Notes: generated from the letters alone by a model not told the origin. Counted from the stretch's first letter, positions 25,051 to 35,805 are shown. The stretch: 64,000 nt of DNA from Agapanthus africanus (GCA_030015575.1 CM057339.1:700674761-700738760), one strand, 5' to 3'. Program-made: numbers and translations.

Positions 25051-25616
25051 CTTAAAGCAGTTGAGCATATTCTCAGAGACATTAAGGGTTCTTTAGGACG
25101 GGGTCTTCTTTATAAACCATCATCTATGTTGTAGCTCATAGCCTTTGTGGATACTGACATTACTGTATCCGTTGATGATCGGCGTTCCACGAGTGGCTAT
25201 TGTGTCTTCTTGAGAGTAAACTTGGTTACATGGAAAAGTAAGAAGTAAAATATAGATGCTCGTTCTTCTTTACAGGCTGAGTATAGATCTATGACACATA
25301 CAGTTGCTGAATTGGTATGGCTTATCTCCCTTTTGACAAATCTTGGAGTTCCTTCTATTTCGACTACGCTCTTCTGTGAAAAAAGGCTGCAATTCACATT
25401 GCTGAGAATCCAGTTTTTCATGAGCGGACCAAACATATCGAGATAGATTGTCACTTCGTTCGTGACAAAGTGATAGATAAGGTGATTGTACTCCAGTATG
25501 TTTCCTCTGCGACTCAACTAGTTGATATTCTTACCAAAGCTCCTCTTTGACCAGTTTTGGCTTGTCTTCTATCCAAACTTGGCATGATTGACATCTATAC
25601 CCCAGCTTACGGGAAG
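25051..25616 (+). pseudogene. D2 copia RNase H remnant
   Basis: The pieces are alignable by eye to the D1 RNase H region: an ILRDIKGSL-like start, STSGYCVF-like and SLQAEYRSM-like segments, a HERTKHIE-like segment, and the closing LLSKLGMIDIYTPA just before the LTR. It is broken. Upstream, 24960-25020 holds two copies of a roughly 40-bp CCCCCGTCCGTCTTTGA motif. Confidence 0.8.
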
Positions 25617-25622
25617 TATTCC

Positions 25623-26351
25623 TGATGGTGCTCAATATTGGAGATCCCCAAGATCATGATACGTGGCAGGTGACGTGTCCTAGAACTCAGAAGAAGGGGC
25701 CCACAGGGGCCGACCAAGCCACCCTGTACCCGACCTGCAAACACAAGCTGGCCCTCCTCAGGGCCCCCTGCAGATTGGCCTCCTCAGTCCCGTGGCTCGC
25801 GCCGGGCTGCCATAAGGCGTGGACTCCTCGGCCTCCTCGCTCGTCCCAAGCTCCGGTCCGAGGTCGTCTTCCTCGGCCCTCCGACCAAGGCCGTCGCTCA
25901 CAGGCGTAACCGCCGCTCCGCGAATCTCGCCATGCGCTGATTCTACGCCAGCAACATCCCACGTTCCACACCATCAATCCCCATTAATGGGCGATACGCT
26001 TTCCACGCGGGCGTGACGTCGAGGGCGTAACCGCCGGCGAATTCTCGCGCTTGCTTCTGCGTGCTCCACCGCTATATAAACCCCCATCACAGAGGGGTCA
26101 ATTAAGCCATTTTTCACTCTTTTAAGCCGTTACTCTGCTCGGATCTCATCACTAACTTGATCGTCGGAGGGTCCTTGGTGGTACCAAACCACCTCGGGAC
26201 TTCTTTGCAGGTACTCGGCACCAAATTCCTCACTCCACTTCTTCCTCCAAAACCCATTGAGACCCACACGCAACAAGAAAGAACCAACAAAGCCCACCAG
26301 GAGATCAACGGAAGACAACATCTGACGGAGACCCGAAAAGGACCTCCATCA
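25623..26351 (+). repeat. A 5' LTR
   Basis: It begins TGATGGTGCTC and ends GACCTCCATCA, with 6-bp inverted termini. It is GC-rich, unlike the surrounding copia sequence. A TATA box, CTATATAAAC, lies at 26071-26080, giving an expected transcript start near 26100. The open frames across this LTR are not genes. Confidence 0.95.
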
Positions 26352-26353
26352 GT

Positions 26354-26370
26354 TGGCGCCGTCTGTGGGA
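26354..26370 (+). other. A primer-binding site
   Basis: TGGCGCCGTCTGTGGGA begins two bases after the LTR. Its first nine bases are the same as the tRNA-Asp-type PBS of element C (TGGCGCCGT). This form is familiar in Tat elements. I have not checked it against a tRNA set. Confidence 0.85.
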
Positions 26371-26416
26371 ACATAACTCCACAAAACACAAAGTTGGCCT
26401 TCCCATCTCCACCCTC

Positions 26417-27340
26417 ATGGCAAGCAACCGTCCTGAAGATCCCGGTACTAGTCGCCGCCTCCCGCTCACCAAAGGCGTGGATGAACCCCCTTCGATGACC
26501 GTCATCAACGCCCTCGCAGGCCGGATAGATCGGCTGCAATCCCTAGTGGAGGCCCTCGTCCGCGTCCGAGCGACCAGGCCTGGGCCCCAGATCGCCAACC
26601 ACCAGCAGGCTGCGTCCCCTAGCTACCGATCTCTCAAGCCGGTGCTCCCTGAGGCCCGCTGGGCGCCCTAGGGCTCCACGCCAAGGTCCGCCGCCAGGAC
26701 ACCTCACCTCGAGCCTCCTCGCGACCTTTATCCCCCTGAGGAGATGTCGGTCACCTCACTTGTCCACAGGCATGGTCAACCCCACCACCATCGGTGGAAC
26801 CGCATAGAAAGGGTCCGCCCCGGCGACTTGAGAGCTACCACACCCCGGGACCTGAGGCACCTCCTCGAGAGGAACCGGGATCGCTCTCAGACGTAGGCCG
26901 CCCACAGCGGAGGCCGGGGATCCCAAGGCGTCGATTCCTCGGGATACCACGGTCGGCTCGACGCCCTCGAGAAGAAAATCGAGGGCATTCGCCGGGAGGC
27001 TCACCTCTCGAGCGACGGAGCTAAGTACGCCTCCGACTCGCTCACGAAGCCGTTCACCGAGGAATTGCTCGCCGTCCACGTCTCCTCGCGCAACAAGCCC
27101 CCAAAGGTCTCTCTGTTCGACGGGAAAAGCGACCTGAAGGACCATTTAGACGCTTTCACTGCGGGGATGAGCTTCCAGGATCACTCCGACTCCGCCCAGT
27201 GCAGAGCCTTCCCGGCCACCCTAATCCGCGTAGGTCGGGACTGGTTCCGGGGGCTCGAGCCCCGCTCGATTTCGACCTTCGACGAGCTAGCTACTCAGTT
27301 CCTCAGCCATATCGTGGGGAACCATCGACAGAAGCGTACG
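26417..27340 (+). pseudogene. A gag, N-terminal part
   Basis: It starts at the ATG at 26417 (MASNRPEDPGTSRRLP), with a helical RIDRLQSLVEALVR segment, then a Pro/Arg-rich linker. At 27065-27340 it carries the retrotransposon Gag core, recognisable as PPKVSLFDGKSDLKDHLDAF, ...CRAFPATL..., WFRGLEPRSISTFDEL. Gag would build the particle and package RNA. The region is broken, and B lies at its right end. The gag sequence resumes at 47217. Confidence 0.85.
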
Positions 27341-28154
27341 TGTTCCCCTCCGAAAGACGGTGCAACGTGAAGACGTCTTGCCTAAGATTCGGGATAGATT
27401 CTATATGGTTTTATCCGTCTACCTCTCCGAAGATGCCAAGTTGATTTATGGTACCGTGTATCGGAGGTTTAGACGGATGCGGCCGATGTAGCAGACTTCG
27501 TCAGATTCCCCCTCGTTTGAGGGGTTTTTGATTGTGGGGACGCTCTTCCCTGCAGGTGCAAGCCCCTGCAGTTAATTACTCTACCGCATCGCGGTAGCCA
27601 CTTTCTCCTTCTTCAGAATTTCACTTCGTGTCGTGTGTGTTTGTTTTGTTTGTGGATGCCCGTGGATTGTATACGGAGACTAAGTTATGTTGTCGCCCGT
27701 AGGACGTGAATTAGTCCAAATCCGTATTTACTTAGATTTGGGTTTGGTGTTTTAGTTTAAGGATACATTAGCCATATTGAGGCTAAGATCAACTTAAACG
27801 TTCGTTAAGGATACGTTAGTCTGATTTGAGACTAAGATCAACTTAACGGGATCGTTTGGATCCGACAAAAGAGCATTTGGGGGCTCTATTGTTCCAGTTT
27901 AGGGACATAGTGGTCCATTGTATGCATGGCCACCGGGACCCGTCACCTCTCTGACGTCGTTGAAGGATTACAACGATAGGTGTCAGAGGAGTTCGGAGAT
28001 GTACCCTTAAACCAAAGTTGATTGGGGGTCTTATAGTCCAATTTGGGACTAAAGTCTGTTTGAATGTTTAAGGATACGTTAGCCATATTTGAGGCTAAGA
28101 TCAACTTAAACGGGATCGTTTAGATCCGACAAAAGAGCATTTGGGATCTCTATT

Positions 28155-28475
28155 GTTCCAGTTTAGGGACGTAGTGATCCATAGGTAGTTTAAGGACATT
28201 GCGGTCCATTGCTAGTTTAGGGACATGGGGGTCCATATTCCAGTTTAGGGACATGGTGGTCCATAGGTAGTTTAAGGACGTTGCGGTCCATTGGTTTAAG
28301 GACGCATTAGTCCATGGGCTTAAGGACCCCACAGTCCATATGAATGTGTTTAAGGACGCATTAGTCCATTAGTTTAAGGACGCGTAAGTCCATGAGTTTA
28401 AGGAACCCACAGTCCATATGGGTGTGTTTAAGGACGCATTAGTCCATGAGTTTAAGGACCCCACAGTCCGTATTA
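28155..28475. repeat. GGAC-N6-GTCC hairpin array in B's left LTR
   Basis: About ten units of 25-30 bp of the form TTTA(A/G)GGAC-six variable bases-GTCCAT. The stem GGAC/GTCC is constant and the six-base loop changes (GTTGCG, GCATTA, CCCACA, ATGGTG and others). The same array is in the right LTR at 44226-44535, and a shorter one is in the 3' UTR at 35675-35805. Confidence 0.88.
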
Positions 28476-29699
28476 ATGTGTGGTTGTCGGGACCCGTCGC
28501 CTCTCTGACGTCGTTGAAGGATTACAACAATAGGTGTCAGAGGAGTTCGGAGATGTACCCTTGAACCGGATGTAAATTGATTTAGGAGAGCAGTCTTGCT
28601 CAGTTAATTTAATTTGAGGACTTACGGCCATGATTGGGCTAAGTCCAATTGAGAATATTCAACGTTTTTATCTTTGGCCTATTAGGCCTGTGCTAGGGCT
28701 TTGCCCCTGTTTAATAATGCACTGCATTTTATTTTGGCCTGCTAGGCCTTTCTGATTTGGACTCTGTCCCTTTATAAATGATGCAGAGCATCTGTTTGGA
28801 CTCTGCCCTTCTTTAAAATAATGCATTGCATTTAATTTGGCCTGTTAGGCCTTTTTTAATTGGGTTTGGCCCTTCTGTAAATAATGCAGCGCATTAATTG
28901 TCTGACAGTGGTCATGTGGCATGTCAGGCGCTTTGCGCTAATTAATGAGCGCAAGCGCATGTGGAGGTGACACGTGTCACGCTCTAGTGAGCGCAAGCGC
29001 AGTTAGCGCAGTGCGCTGCGCTGCTGACACGTGGCGCGCTCTGGTGAGTTGCACCAATTTCAGAGAGCAATGCTCTATTTTAAAAGCGCATAGCGCAAGT
29101 TGTTCTGGAGCTGACACGTAGCGCTCTCAGGTGGCTTGCGCCAACCCAAGAGCGCAACGGTACGGATTTACAAGTGCAAGGCACTGTTTTAATATCTTGA
29201 TCCAATTTTGGATTCAAAAAAAGAATCTTTTTAAGATTCCAGAACCAGTGGTTCATCAAAAGGCAATGGCTTTGTGTAGATCAAATGATCTAATAAAGAA
29301 GTATATTACTTCTTATTTTATTCTTATTATTTGATCTTTTCTTTTTATTTTAAGATCTTGATCTTGTTCTTAGATCATTGATCTTTTCAGAAGAAATTCT
29401 TCTTTTCAAAAGTTTACCTTCTTTTCTTTCTGATTTCTTCTCAAACTTTCTTTTTAGGAGTTCTCTGAATTCTTTCTCTGTTTTTCTGTCAATGTTCTCT
29501 CTTCTTCTTTTTTTTTTATTTTAGAAAGAAGGATCATTGGTCGTTGGGACCCACCACCTCTCTGACGACACTGAGAGATTACAGTGCCATATATAGAAGG
29601 TGTGGAGCGATGTACCCTTTGAACCATATCTCACTCATTAGGGGGGAAGAACAGGCTGGAGCTTAAGCTTCTCGCTGCTGAAAAAGGCTTCTTTGCGTT

Positions 29700-30350
29700 C
29701 GCGCACGTGCGTCGCACGTGTTGGGCGCTCATATTTGCACGTAGTGCACATGGAGCTTGCGCATATGCGCATTATGGGGGGAGCAAGCTCCTATGGAGAA
29801 TGAGTCTCCTTTTAATTGAATATTCTCATGTGGTGCGCACGTGCGTTGCACGTGGTGCGCGCGTAGCGGGCACACGTGCGTTGCACGTGGCGCACATGCG
29901 CATTATGAGGAGAAGCATGGTTTCTATATATGGAGAACTAGGCTCCTTTTAATATTATTAAATGTTCTCATGTGGTGCGCACGTGCGTTGCACGTGGTGC
30001 GCGCGTGGCAGGCACACGTGCGTTACACGTAGCGCACATACGCATTATGAGAAGAAGCAGGGCTTCTATATATGGAGAACTAGGCTCCTTTTAATATTAT
30101 TAAATGTTCTCATGTGGTGCGCACGTGTGTTGCACCTGGTGCGCTCGTGGCGAGCACACGTGCGTTGCACGTAGCGCACATGCGCATTATGAGGAGAAGC
30201 AGGGCTTCAATATATGGAGAACTATGCTCCTTTTAATATTATTAAATGTTCTCATGTGATGCGCACGTGCGTTGCACGTGGTGCCGCATGGCGGGCACAC
30301 GTGCGTTGCACGTAGCGCACATGGCGCTTGCGCATATGCGCATTATGGGG
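29700..30350. repeat. 142-bp tandem array rich in CACGTG (G-box) in B's left LTR
   Basis: Four copies of a 142-bp unit begin CTCATGTGGTGCGCACG at 29825, 29967, 30109 and 30251, preceded by a partial unit. Each contains several ACGT cores (GCACGTGCGTTGCACGTGG) and a TTCTATATATGGAGAAC segment. Plant bZIP and bHLH factors bind CACGTG, and U3 placement suggests an enhancer block of the old element; that role is inference. Confidence 0.85.
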
Positions 30351-30534
30351 AAGAGCATGCTCCTCCTTTGGAGAACTAAGCTCTTTTGAGTATTGAATCC
30401 TTTGAGGATTGACTCTACCCTTTCTAAGAGGTATCCCCACTTATTTATATGGAAGTGGTAGAGATGTCATCTCTCCTTTTCCCGATGTGGGACTAAAAAA
30501 TGCATTCCCCATGTAGTAGAGGATTACTTTAGAT

Positions 30535-31080
30535 TACACGTGCATAACACATTTGCTCATAACTTTTGATCTCGGATGAATTATGAGGCCCATAATATAT
30601 CAAATCGAAGGTCTTTTCGAGATACTTTCAATACCATCAGAATTTAGCCGTTTCTCGTTCCGGAGTTTGTCAAAATACAGCTCGGAAAATACTGGTTCGT
30701 ATCTTCTTCCTTAGATCACATGTGCATAGATATTTGCTCATAACTTTTGATCCCGGATGAATTATGAGGCCCATAATATATCCAATCGAAGGACTTTTTA
30801 AGATGCTTTCAATACCATCAGAATTTAGCTGTTTCTCATTCCGGAGTTTGTCAAAATACAGCTCGGAAAATACTGGTTCGCATATTCTTTCTTAGATCAC
30901 ATGTGCATAGACATTTGCTCATAACTTTTGGTCCCGGATGAATTATGAGGCCAATAATATATCAAATTGAAGGTTTTTTCGAGTTGTTTTCAATACCATC
31001 ATAATTTAACAGTTTCTCATTGGGGAGTTTATCAAAATACAGGCCGGAAGATACTGGTTCGCATTTTCTTAAGCGTATCG
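30535..31080. repeat. three 181-bp repeats at the U3 end of B's left LTR
   Basis: The units are marked by GCTCATAACTTTTGAT at 30555, 30736 and 30917, spaced exactly 181 bp. The same three are in the right LTR from 46641 with spacings of 181 and 177-178. Each includes CGGATGAATTATGAGGCC and GTTTGTCAAAATACAG. In element sense they are the most upstream part of U3. Confidence 0.88.
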
Positions 31081-31134
31081 CTGCCATTTGATACCTTGGA
31101 CTCTTTTGCGCAGAAATTTTTGGCGGGAACAAAT

Positions 31135-31150
31135 GCCCCCCACTACTTTG
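31135..31150 (-). other. B polypurine tract
   Basis: On the minus strand it reads CAAAGTAGTGGGGGGC, ending a few bases before the LTR border at 31131. This is the plus-strand primer of the element and confirms the minus orientation. Confidence 0.8.
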
Positions 31151-31536
31151 CCCATGTAAGTATATATGTGGGTGAAGTAGTGCAGAGTAATGCATAGCGT
31201 ATGACCAATTTCGGGTTGGTATATTACTTTCAGAATCTTAATCTGAGAAGATGACAAGCGGACACAAGCGTCGTCATTTATCATTGACTCAAATCTCGAC
31301 TCTTAAAAGATATAGTTCCAAACTCTCAATTCCATGAGCCGTACCCTTCTATCTCTTTATCTTTTACTCTGGTGTGAAGTAGTTTATATGCTCATGAGTA
31401 ACTTCTCCATTTCAGTGACATGTAGCTTTAGCAAGTGTGGCCCATAGATGGTAGATAACAATTCATCTTGAATCCTTTATAAGGTAGTGTGGCTTAGAAG
31501 ACAGGGGTAGGATCTGCCACCTAAGACTTTTCAACT

Positions 31537-31708
31537 TTATGAGCCGTGAGGGTCTCATAAAGACTTTTCTCCCTACAGATCGAGAGGATCTCGTAGGTGT
31601 ATTTTCTCCTTAGGAATCGTGAGGATTCCTAAGTGCGTTTTCTCTTATAAGTCGTACGGATCTTATAAGAGAATTTTCCCTCTTACGAGTCGAGAGGACC
31701 CGTAAGCG
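31537..31708. repeat. hairpin array H1, block 1 (GTGAGGAT loop family)
   Basis: Five consecutive units of about 35-40 bp, each a stem-loop with a near-constant centre of the CGTGAGGAT type and a different stem. Examples are TTATGAG/CTCATAA, TTAGGAATC/GATTCCTAA and TCTTATAAG/CTTATAAGA. Between units stands a TTTTCTCC spacer. The block lies in the 3' UTR of B. Related blocks are at 34793-34964 and 35142-35314. Confidence 0.85.
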
Positions 31709-31849
31709 GTTGTTTCCCTCCTTGTCGAGATTCGACTTTGGAGAGTGAGACCCGTGAATAGTATGCAAGAGTCTATTTTGGACCTACTTGCAGGGTCCCA
31801 GTGCTTAGGAAACAAGTTTTTTAATCCCCACTGCCTAAGGCTTTATCTT

Positions 31850-33970
31850 CCAAGTCGAAACGAATCGGGAAGTTCTCGCGAAGACATTAATTTCTTCACG
31901 GGTCGAGATGAATCGAGCAGTTCTCGTCAAGGACACTAATTTCCCTGAGTTGAAGTATTTTGCCGAGGACGCTGATTTCCTCGAGGTTGAAACGAATCGG
32001 AGTATTCCTGCGGAGACACTGGTTTCTCTGCGGGCCGACGCGAATCAGGAGGCTCTCATCAAGGACGCTAGTTTCCCTGAATTGAGTTATTTGCCAGGGA
32101 CACTGATTTCCCTGGGGTTGAAACGAATCGATGTATTCCAGCAAAGACGCTAGTTTCTCTGCGGGTCGACGCGAATCAGGATTTTCTCGTCAAGGACACT
32201 GGTTTCCCTGAGTCGAAGGATTTTGCCGAAGACACTGGTTTCTTCGGGGTTGAAACGAATCGGAGTATTCCTGCGTAGACACTGGTTTCTCAGCGGGCCA
32301 ACGCGAATCAGGAGGCTCTCATCAAGGACGCTAGTTTCCCTGAATTGAGGTATTTGCCAAGGGCACTGGTTTCCCTGGGGTTGAAATGAATCGATGTATT
32401 CCTGCAAAGACGCTAGTTTCTCTGCGGGTCGACGCGAATCAGGATTTTCTCGTCAAGGACACTGGTTTCCCTGAGTCGAAGGATTTTGCCGAAGACACTG
32501 GTTTCTTCGGGGTTGAAACGAATCGGGGTGTTCCTGCGGAGACACTGGTTTCTCTGCGGGCCGACGCGAATCAGGAGTCTCTCATCAAGGACGCTAGTTT
32601 CCCTGAGTTGAGGTATTTGCCAAGGATATGGTTTCCCTGGGGTTGAGACGGATCGAGGTGTTCCTGCAAAGACGCTAGTTTCCCTGCGGGTCGACGCGAA
32701 TCAGGATGTTCTCGTCAAGGACACTGGTTTCCCTGAGTCGAAGGATTTTTCCGAAGACACTGGTTTCTTCGAGGTTGAAACGAATCGGGGTGTTCCTGCG
32801 GAGACACTGGTTTCTCTGCGGGCCGACGCGAATCGGGAGGCTCTCATCAAAGACGCTAGTTTCCCTGAATTGAGGTATTTGCCAAGGACATTGGTTTCCC
32901 TGGAGTTGAAACGAATCGATGTATTCCTGCAAAGACGCTAGTTTCTCTGCGGGTCGACGCGAATCAGGATTTTCTCGTCAAGGACACTGGTTTCCCTGAG
33001 TCGAAGGATTTTTCCGAAGACACTGGTTTCTTCGGGGTTGAAACAAATCGGGGTGTTCCTGCGGAGACACTGGTTTCTCTGCGGGCCGACGCGAATCAGG
33101 AGTCTCTCATCAAGGACGCTAGTTTCCCTGAGTTAAGGTATTTGCCAAGGACACTGGTTTCCCTGGGGTTGAGACGGGTCGAGGTGTTCCTGCAAAGACG
33201 CTAGTTTCCCTGCGGGTCGACGCGAATCAGGATGTTCTCGTCAAGGACACTGGTTTCCCTGAGTCGAAGGATTTTGCCGAAGACACTGGTTTCTTCGGGG
33301 TTGAAACGAATCGGGGTGTTCCTGCGGAGACACTGGTTACTCTGCGGGCCGACGCGAATCAGGAGTCTCTCATCAAGGACGCTAGTTTCCCTGAGTTGAG
33401 GTAGTTGCCAAGGACACTGGTTTTCCTGGGGTTGAGACGAATCGATGTATTCCTGCAAAGACGCTAGTTTCTCTGCGGGTCGACGCGAATCAGGATGTTC
33501 TCGTCAAGGACACTGGTTTCCCTGAGTCGAAGGATTTTGTCGAAGACACTGGTTTCTTCGGGGTTGAAACGAATCGGGGTGTTCCTGCGGAGACACTGGT
33601 TTCTCTGCAGGCCGACGCAAATCAGGAGTCTCTCATCAAGGACGCTAGTTTCCCTGAGTTGAGGTAGTTGCCAAGGACACTGGTTTCCCTGAGGTTGAGA
33701 CGAATCGATGTATTCCTGCAAAGACGCTGGTTTCTCTGCGGGTCGACGTGAATCAGGATGTTCTCGTCAAGGACACTGGTTTCCCTGAGTCGAAGGATTT
33801 TGCCGAAGACACTGGTTTCTTCGGGGTTGAAACGAATCGGGGTGTTCCTGCGGAGACACTGGTTTCTCTACGGGCCGACGCGAATCAGGAGTCTCTCATC
33901 AAGGACGCTAGTTTCCTTGAATTGAGGTATTTTCCAAGGACACTGATTTCCCTGGAAGTTGAACTGATCT
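31850..33970. repeat. 263-bp higher-order tandem array in B's 3' UTR
   Basis: The anchor GCAAAGACGC recurs at 32141, 32404, 32666, 32929, 33192, 33454 and 33718, a spacing of 262-264 bp, giving about eight copies. Each copy comprises six subunits of about 44 bp with a shared CRCTRRTTT centre and a changing stem: CCGAAGA/TCTTCGG, CGAGGA/TCCTCG, CCAGGGA/TCCCTGG. As 263 is not a multiple of three, the 85-residue open frames that recur on the minus strand are a by-product. Tat and Ogre elements are known for variable tandem repeats in this position, some of which seed satellite DNA. Confidence 0.92.
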
Positions 33971-34249
33971 GTGGCGGTCTTTCAGGTTTTACATAAGTTA
34001 CCGTAAAAACCGTGAAGCTAGGAATTTGATCTTCGCTTCGTTTGCTGGCACTGCGTCTGCTGTATCGAGACGAATGTCGCAGTTGTCTCTAGGTTGTTGG
34101 TGAACCGTCGAGATTTGGTTTCGCTTTCTGGCGGAGCCTGTTGGGAAGGTATGGTTTCCTCTTTGTTTGTGCCCTTGGATTGTATACAGGGATCGACGTG
34201 ATCTCACCTGTAGGGCAAAAGTTCATCATTTTTTTTATCATTGTTTTAT

Positions 34250-34565
34250 TTCCGCGATGCTCTATCATTTCAGCTTTATATTGCGAAAGTCGCGATTGCC
34301 CCATCATTTCGGCTGTCTTTCGCGGTGCCCAATCATTTCAGCTATTTATTTTATTTTTACTCGCTGCTTTTTATTGCGAGTTGTCCAATCATTTCGGCTA
34401 TTTATTGTATTTTTACTCGCTGCTTTTTATTGCGAGTTGCCCAATCATTTCGGCTATTTTGCTTGCATACCTTTTTTTACTTGCTGATTTTGTCGCAAGT
34501 TGCCCCATCGTTTCGGCTATTTCGTATGCATGTATGGCTCACTTTTTTTTTATCGCGAGTGTAGA
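34250..34565. repeat. hairpin array H2 (ACTCGC...GCGAGT) in B's 3' UTR
   Basis: Units of about 55-60 bp contain a stem-loop followed by CC(A/C)ATCATTTCGGCT. Stems seen are ACTCGC/GCGAGT (twice), ACTTGC/GCAAGT and GCGAAAG/CTTTCGC. The inner T-rich loop varies in length. A 171-residue plus-strand open frame (34141-34656) runs through it but is low-complexity. Confidence 0.82.
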
Positions 34566-34792
34566 ACTTGGAATCTGGTGCCAATCTCAGCATCAGCATC
34601 GCTACAACTGGAATATTGCCAGGAGCGAATCATCATTTGCCATGAAAGGGCTTTGAATTTGATACCGGTTTAGGCATCAGTATCGCTACAACTGGGATAT
34701 TGCCAGGAGCGAATCATCAATTGCCTCTGTCGATGTCGAACAAAGGTGGCTTAGTAAACAGGGTTAAGATCCTGTCGACTAAGGCTTTTGAC

Positions 34793-34964
34793 TTCATGAG
34801 CCGTAAGGGTCTCACAAAGGTATTTCTCCCTACAAGTTGTGAGGATCTTATAGGTGTGTTTTCTCCTTAGCAATCGTGAGGATTCCTAAGTGCATGTTCC
34901 TCTGTAAGTCGTAAGGATCCTACAAGAGGGTCTTCTCATTGTAAATCGAGAGGACTTATAAGGG
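34793..34964. repeat. hairpin array H1, block 2
   Basis: It has the same unit design and order as 31537-31708, with stems such as CTTAGCAATC/GATTCCTAAG and CTTGTGAG-like variants. Here several stems have mismatches, so it is a more decayed copy of the block. Confidence 0.8.
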
Positions 34965-35141
34965 CTGTTCTCCATATGGACATATCCCTAGTCACGGGTG
35001 GGACTTCGTTAGGGAAATGTTTATTCGCGCCCGTGGATTGTATACAAGGGTCAGTACTGAGCCACTTGTAGGGCCATATCGCAGGTTGTGGGGGGTTTGC
35101 TTAAGCACAGGTTTAGGTCTCTGTAAGTTAAGACTTTCAAA

Positions 35142-35314
35142 TCTTATGAGCCGTGAGGGTCCCATAAGAGAGTTCTCCTTACGAGTCATAAGGATCTCGC
35201 AAGTGTATTTTCTCCTTAGGAATCGTGAGGATTCCTAATTGTGTTGCTCCCTTGTGAGTCGTAAGGATCTCACGCGGGTGGTTTCTCCTTACAAGGTTGA
35301 GAGGACCCTGCAAG
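35142..35314. repeat. hairpin array H1, block 3
   Basis: A third copy with partly new stems: CTTATGAG/CCCATAAG, CCTTAGGAAT/ATTCCTAA, TGTGAG/CTCACG. The centre CGTGAGG or CGTAAGG is retained. It is separated from block 2 by unique sequence that includes CCCGTGGATTGTATACA, which also occurs in the LTR near 27660 and at 34181. Confidence 0.8.
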
Positions 35315-35322
35315 TGTCTTTT

Positions 35323-35590
35323 AACGAGGTTGCGCCCTTTCGGGTTTTCACAAACACTCGCCGGTAGCCCTGCCGTTTTTACTCACGGACCCCTTTCGGG
35401 GTTTCATCCGTGCCCATTTTACTTATGGACATACCGTTTTTTTATTCTGTTTTTTTTACGAGGTCGCGCCCTTTCGGGTTTTCACGAACACTCGCCGGTA
35501 GCCCTGCTGTTTTTACTCACGGAGCCCTTTCGGTTTTTCATCCGTGCCTATTTTGCTTATGGACATACCGTTTTTTTCTTAATTTTTTTT
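35323..35590. repeat. 134-bp direct repeat, two copies, in B's 3' UTR
   Basis: Copies start at ACGAGGTTGCGCCC (35324) and ACGAGGTCGCGCCC (35458). Each holds a GCGCCCTTTCGGG hairpin and a longer CACGGA...TCCGTG hairpin around CCCTTTCGGG. A T-rich tract follows at 35560-35645. Confidence 0.85.
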
Positions 35591-35674
35591 TATTATATTT
35601 TTTTTATTCTTTTTTTATTATTCTTTATTCTCTCTTTTTTTTATCTCGTCAGCCTGAGGATGCTGCGGTAGTAG

Positions 35675-35805
35675 TTTAAGGACGTTTCGGTCCTCAGCCA
35701 GTTTTAGGACATAGTGGTCCGTCATTAGTTTAAGGACGTTTCGATCCGTCATTAGTTTAAGGACGTTTCGGTCCATCATTAGTTTAAGGACGTTACGGTC
35801 CATGG
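35675..35805. repeat. GGAC-GTCC hairpin array in B's 3' UTR
   Basis: Five units of about 28 bp of the type TTTAAGGACGTTTCGGTCC. This is the same design as the LTR array at 28155-28475, so this unit type occurs in two separate compartments of one element. Confidence 0.85.

Larger units (their letters stand above)
27341..31131 (-). repeat. B 3' LTR (left copy), about 3.8 kb
   Basis: It is near-identical in layout to 43405-47211. From left to right: a unique start, a GGAC-hairpin array (28155-28470), a GCGC-rich zone with GCGCAAGCGC palindromes (28915-29120), a T-rich zone, a 142-bp G-box array (29700-30350), and a 181-bp triple repeat (30535-31080). Two diverged copies of a roughly 100-bp ACCCGTC(A/G)CCTCTCTGACG block lie at 27938-28020 and 28488-28565, with a further relative at 29547-29620. 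In element sense the 181-bp and G-box repeats lie in U3, upstream of transcription. Confidence 0.9.

Noticed and set aside
25687-26539. GC-rich open frames on both strands near 25.7-26.5 kb and again near 60.3-61.0 kb.
   Set aside because: They lie in the two LTR copies of A; duplication of the frames reflects the LTRs, not genes.
31850-33970. Tandem 263-bp repeats with short conserved cores looked at first like a CRISPR array, and the recurring 85-residue minus-strand frames like a repeat protein.
   Set aside because: Unit length, hairpin subunits, plant retroelement setting and lack of any cas gene exclude CRISPR. The period is not a multiple of three, so the frames cannot form one protein; they restart in each unit.
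34141-34656. 171-residue hydrophobic plus-strand frame resembling a membrane protein.
   Set aside because: It arises from the T-rich H2 hairpin array; it is low-complexity and antisense to B.
35297-35671. 124-residue Phe-rich plus-strand frame.
   Set aside because: It is created by the 134-bp repeat and the T tract in B's 3' UTR.
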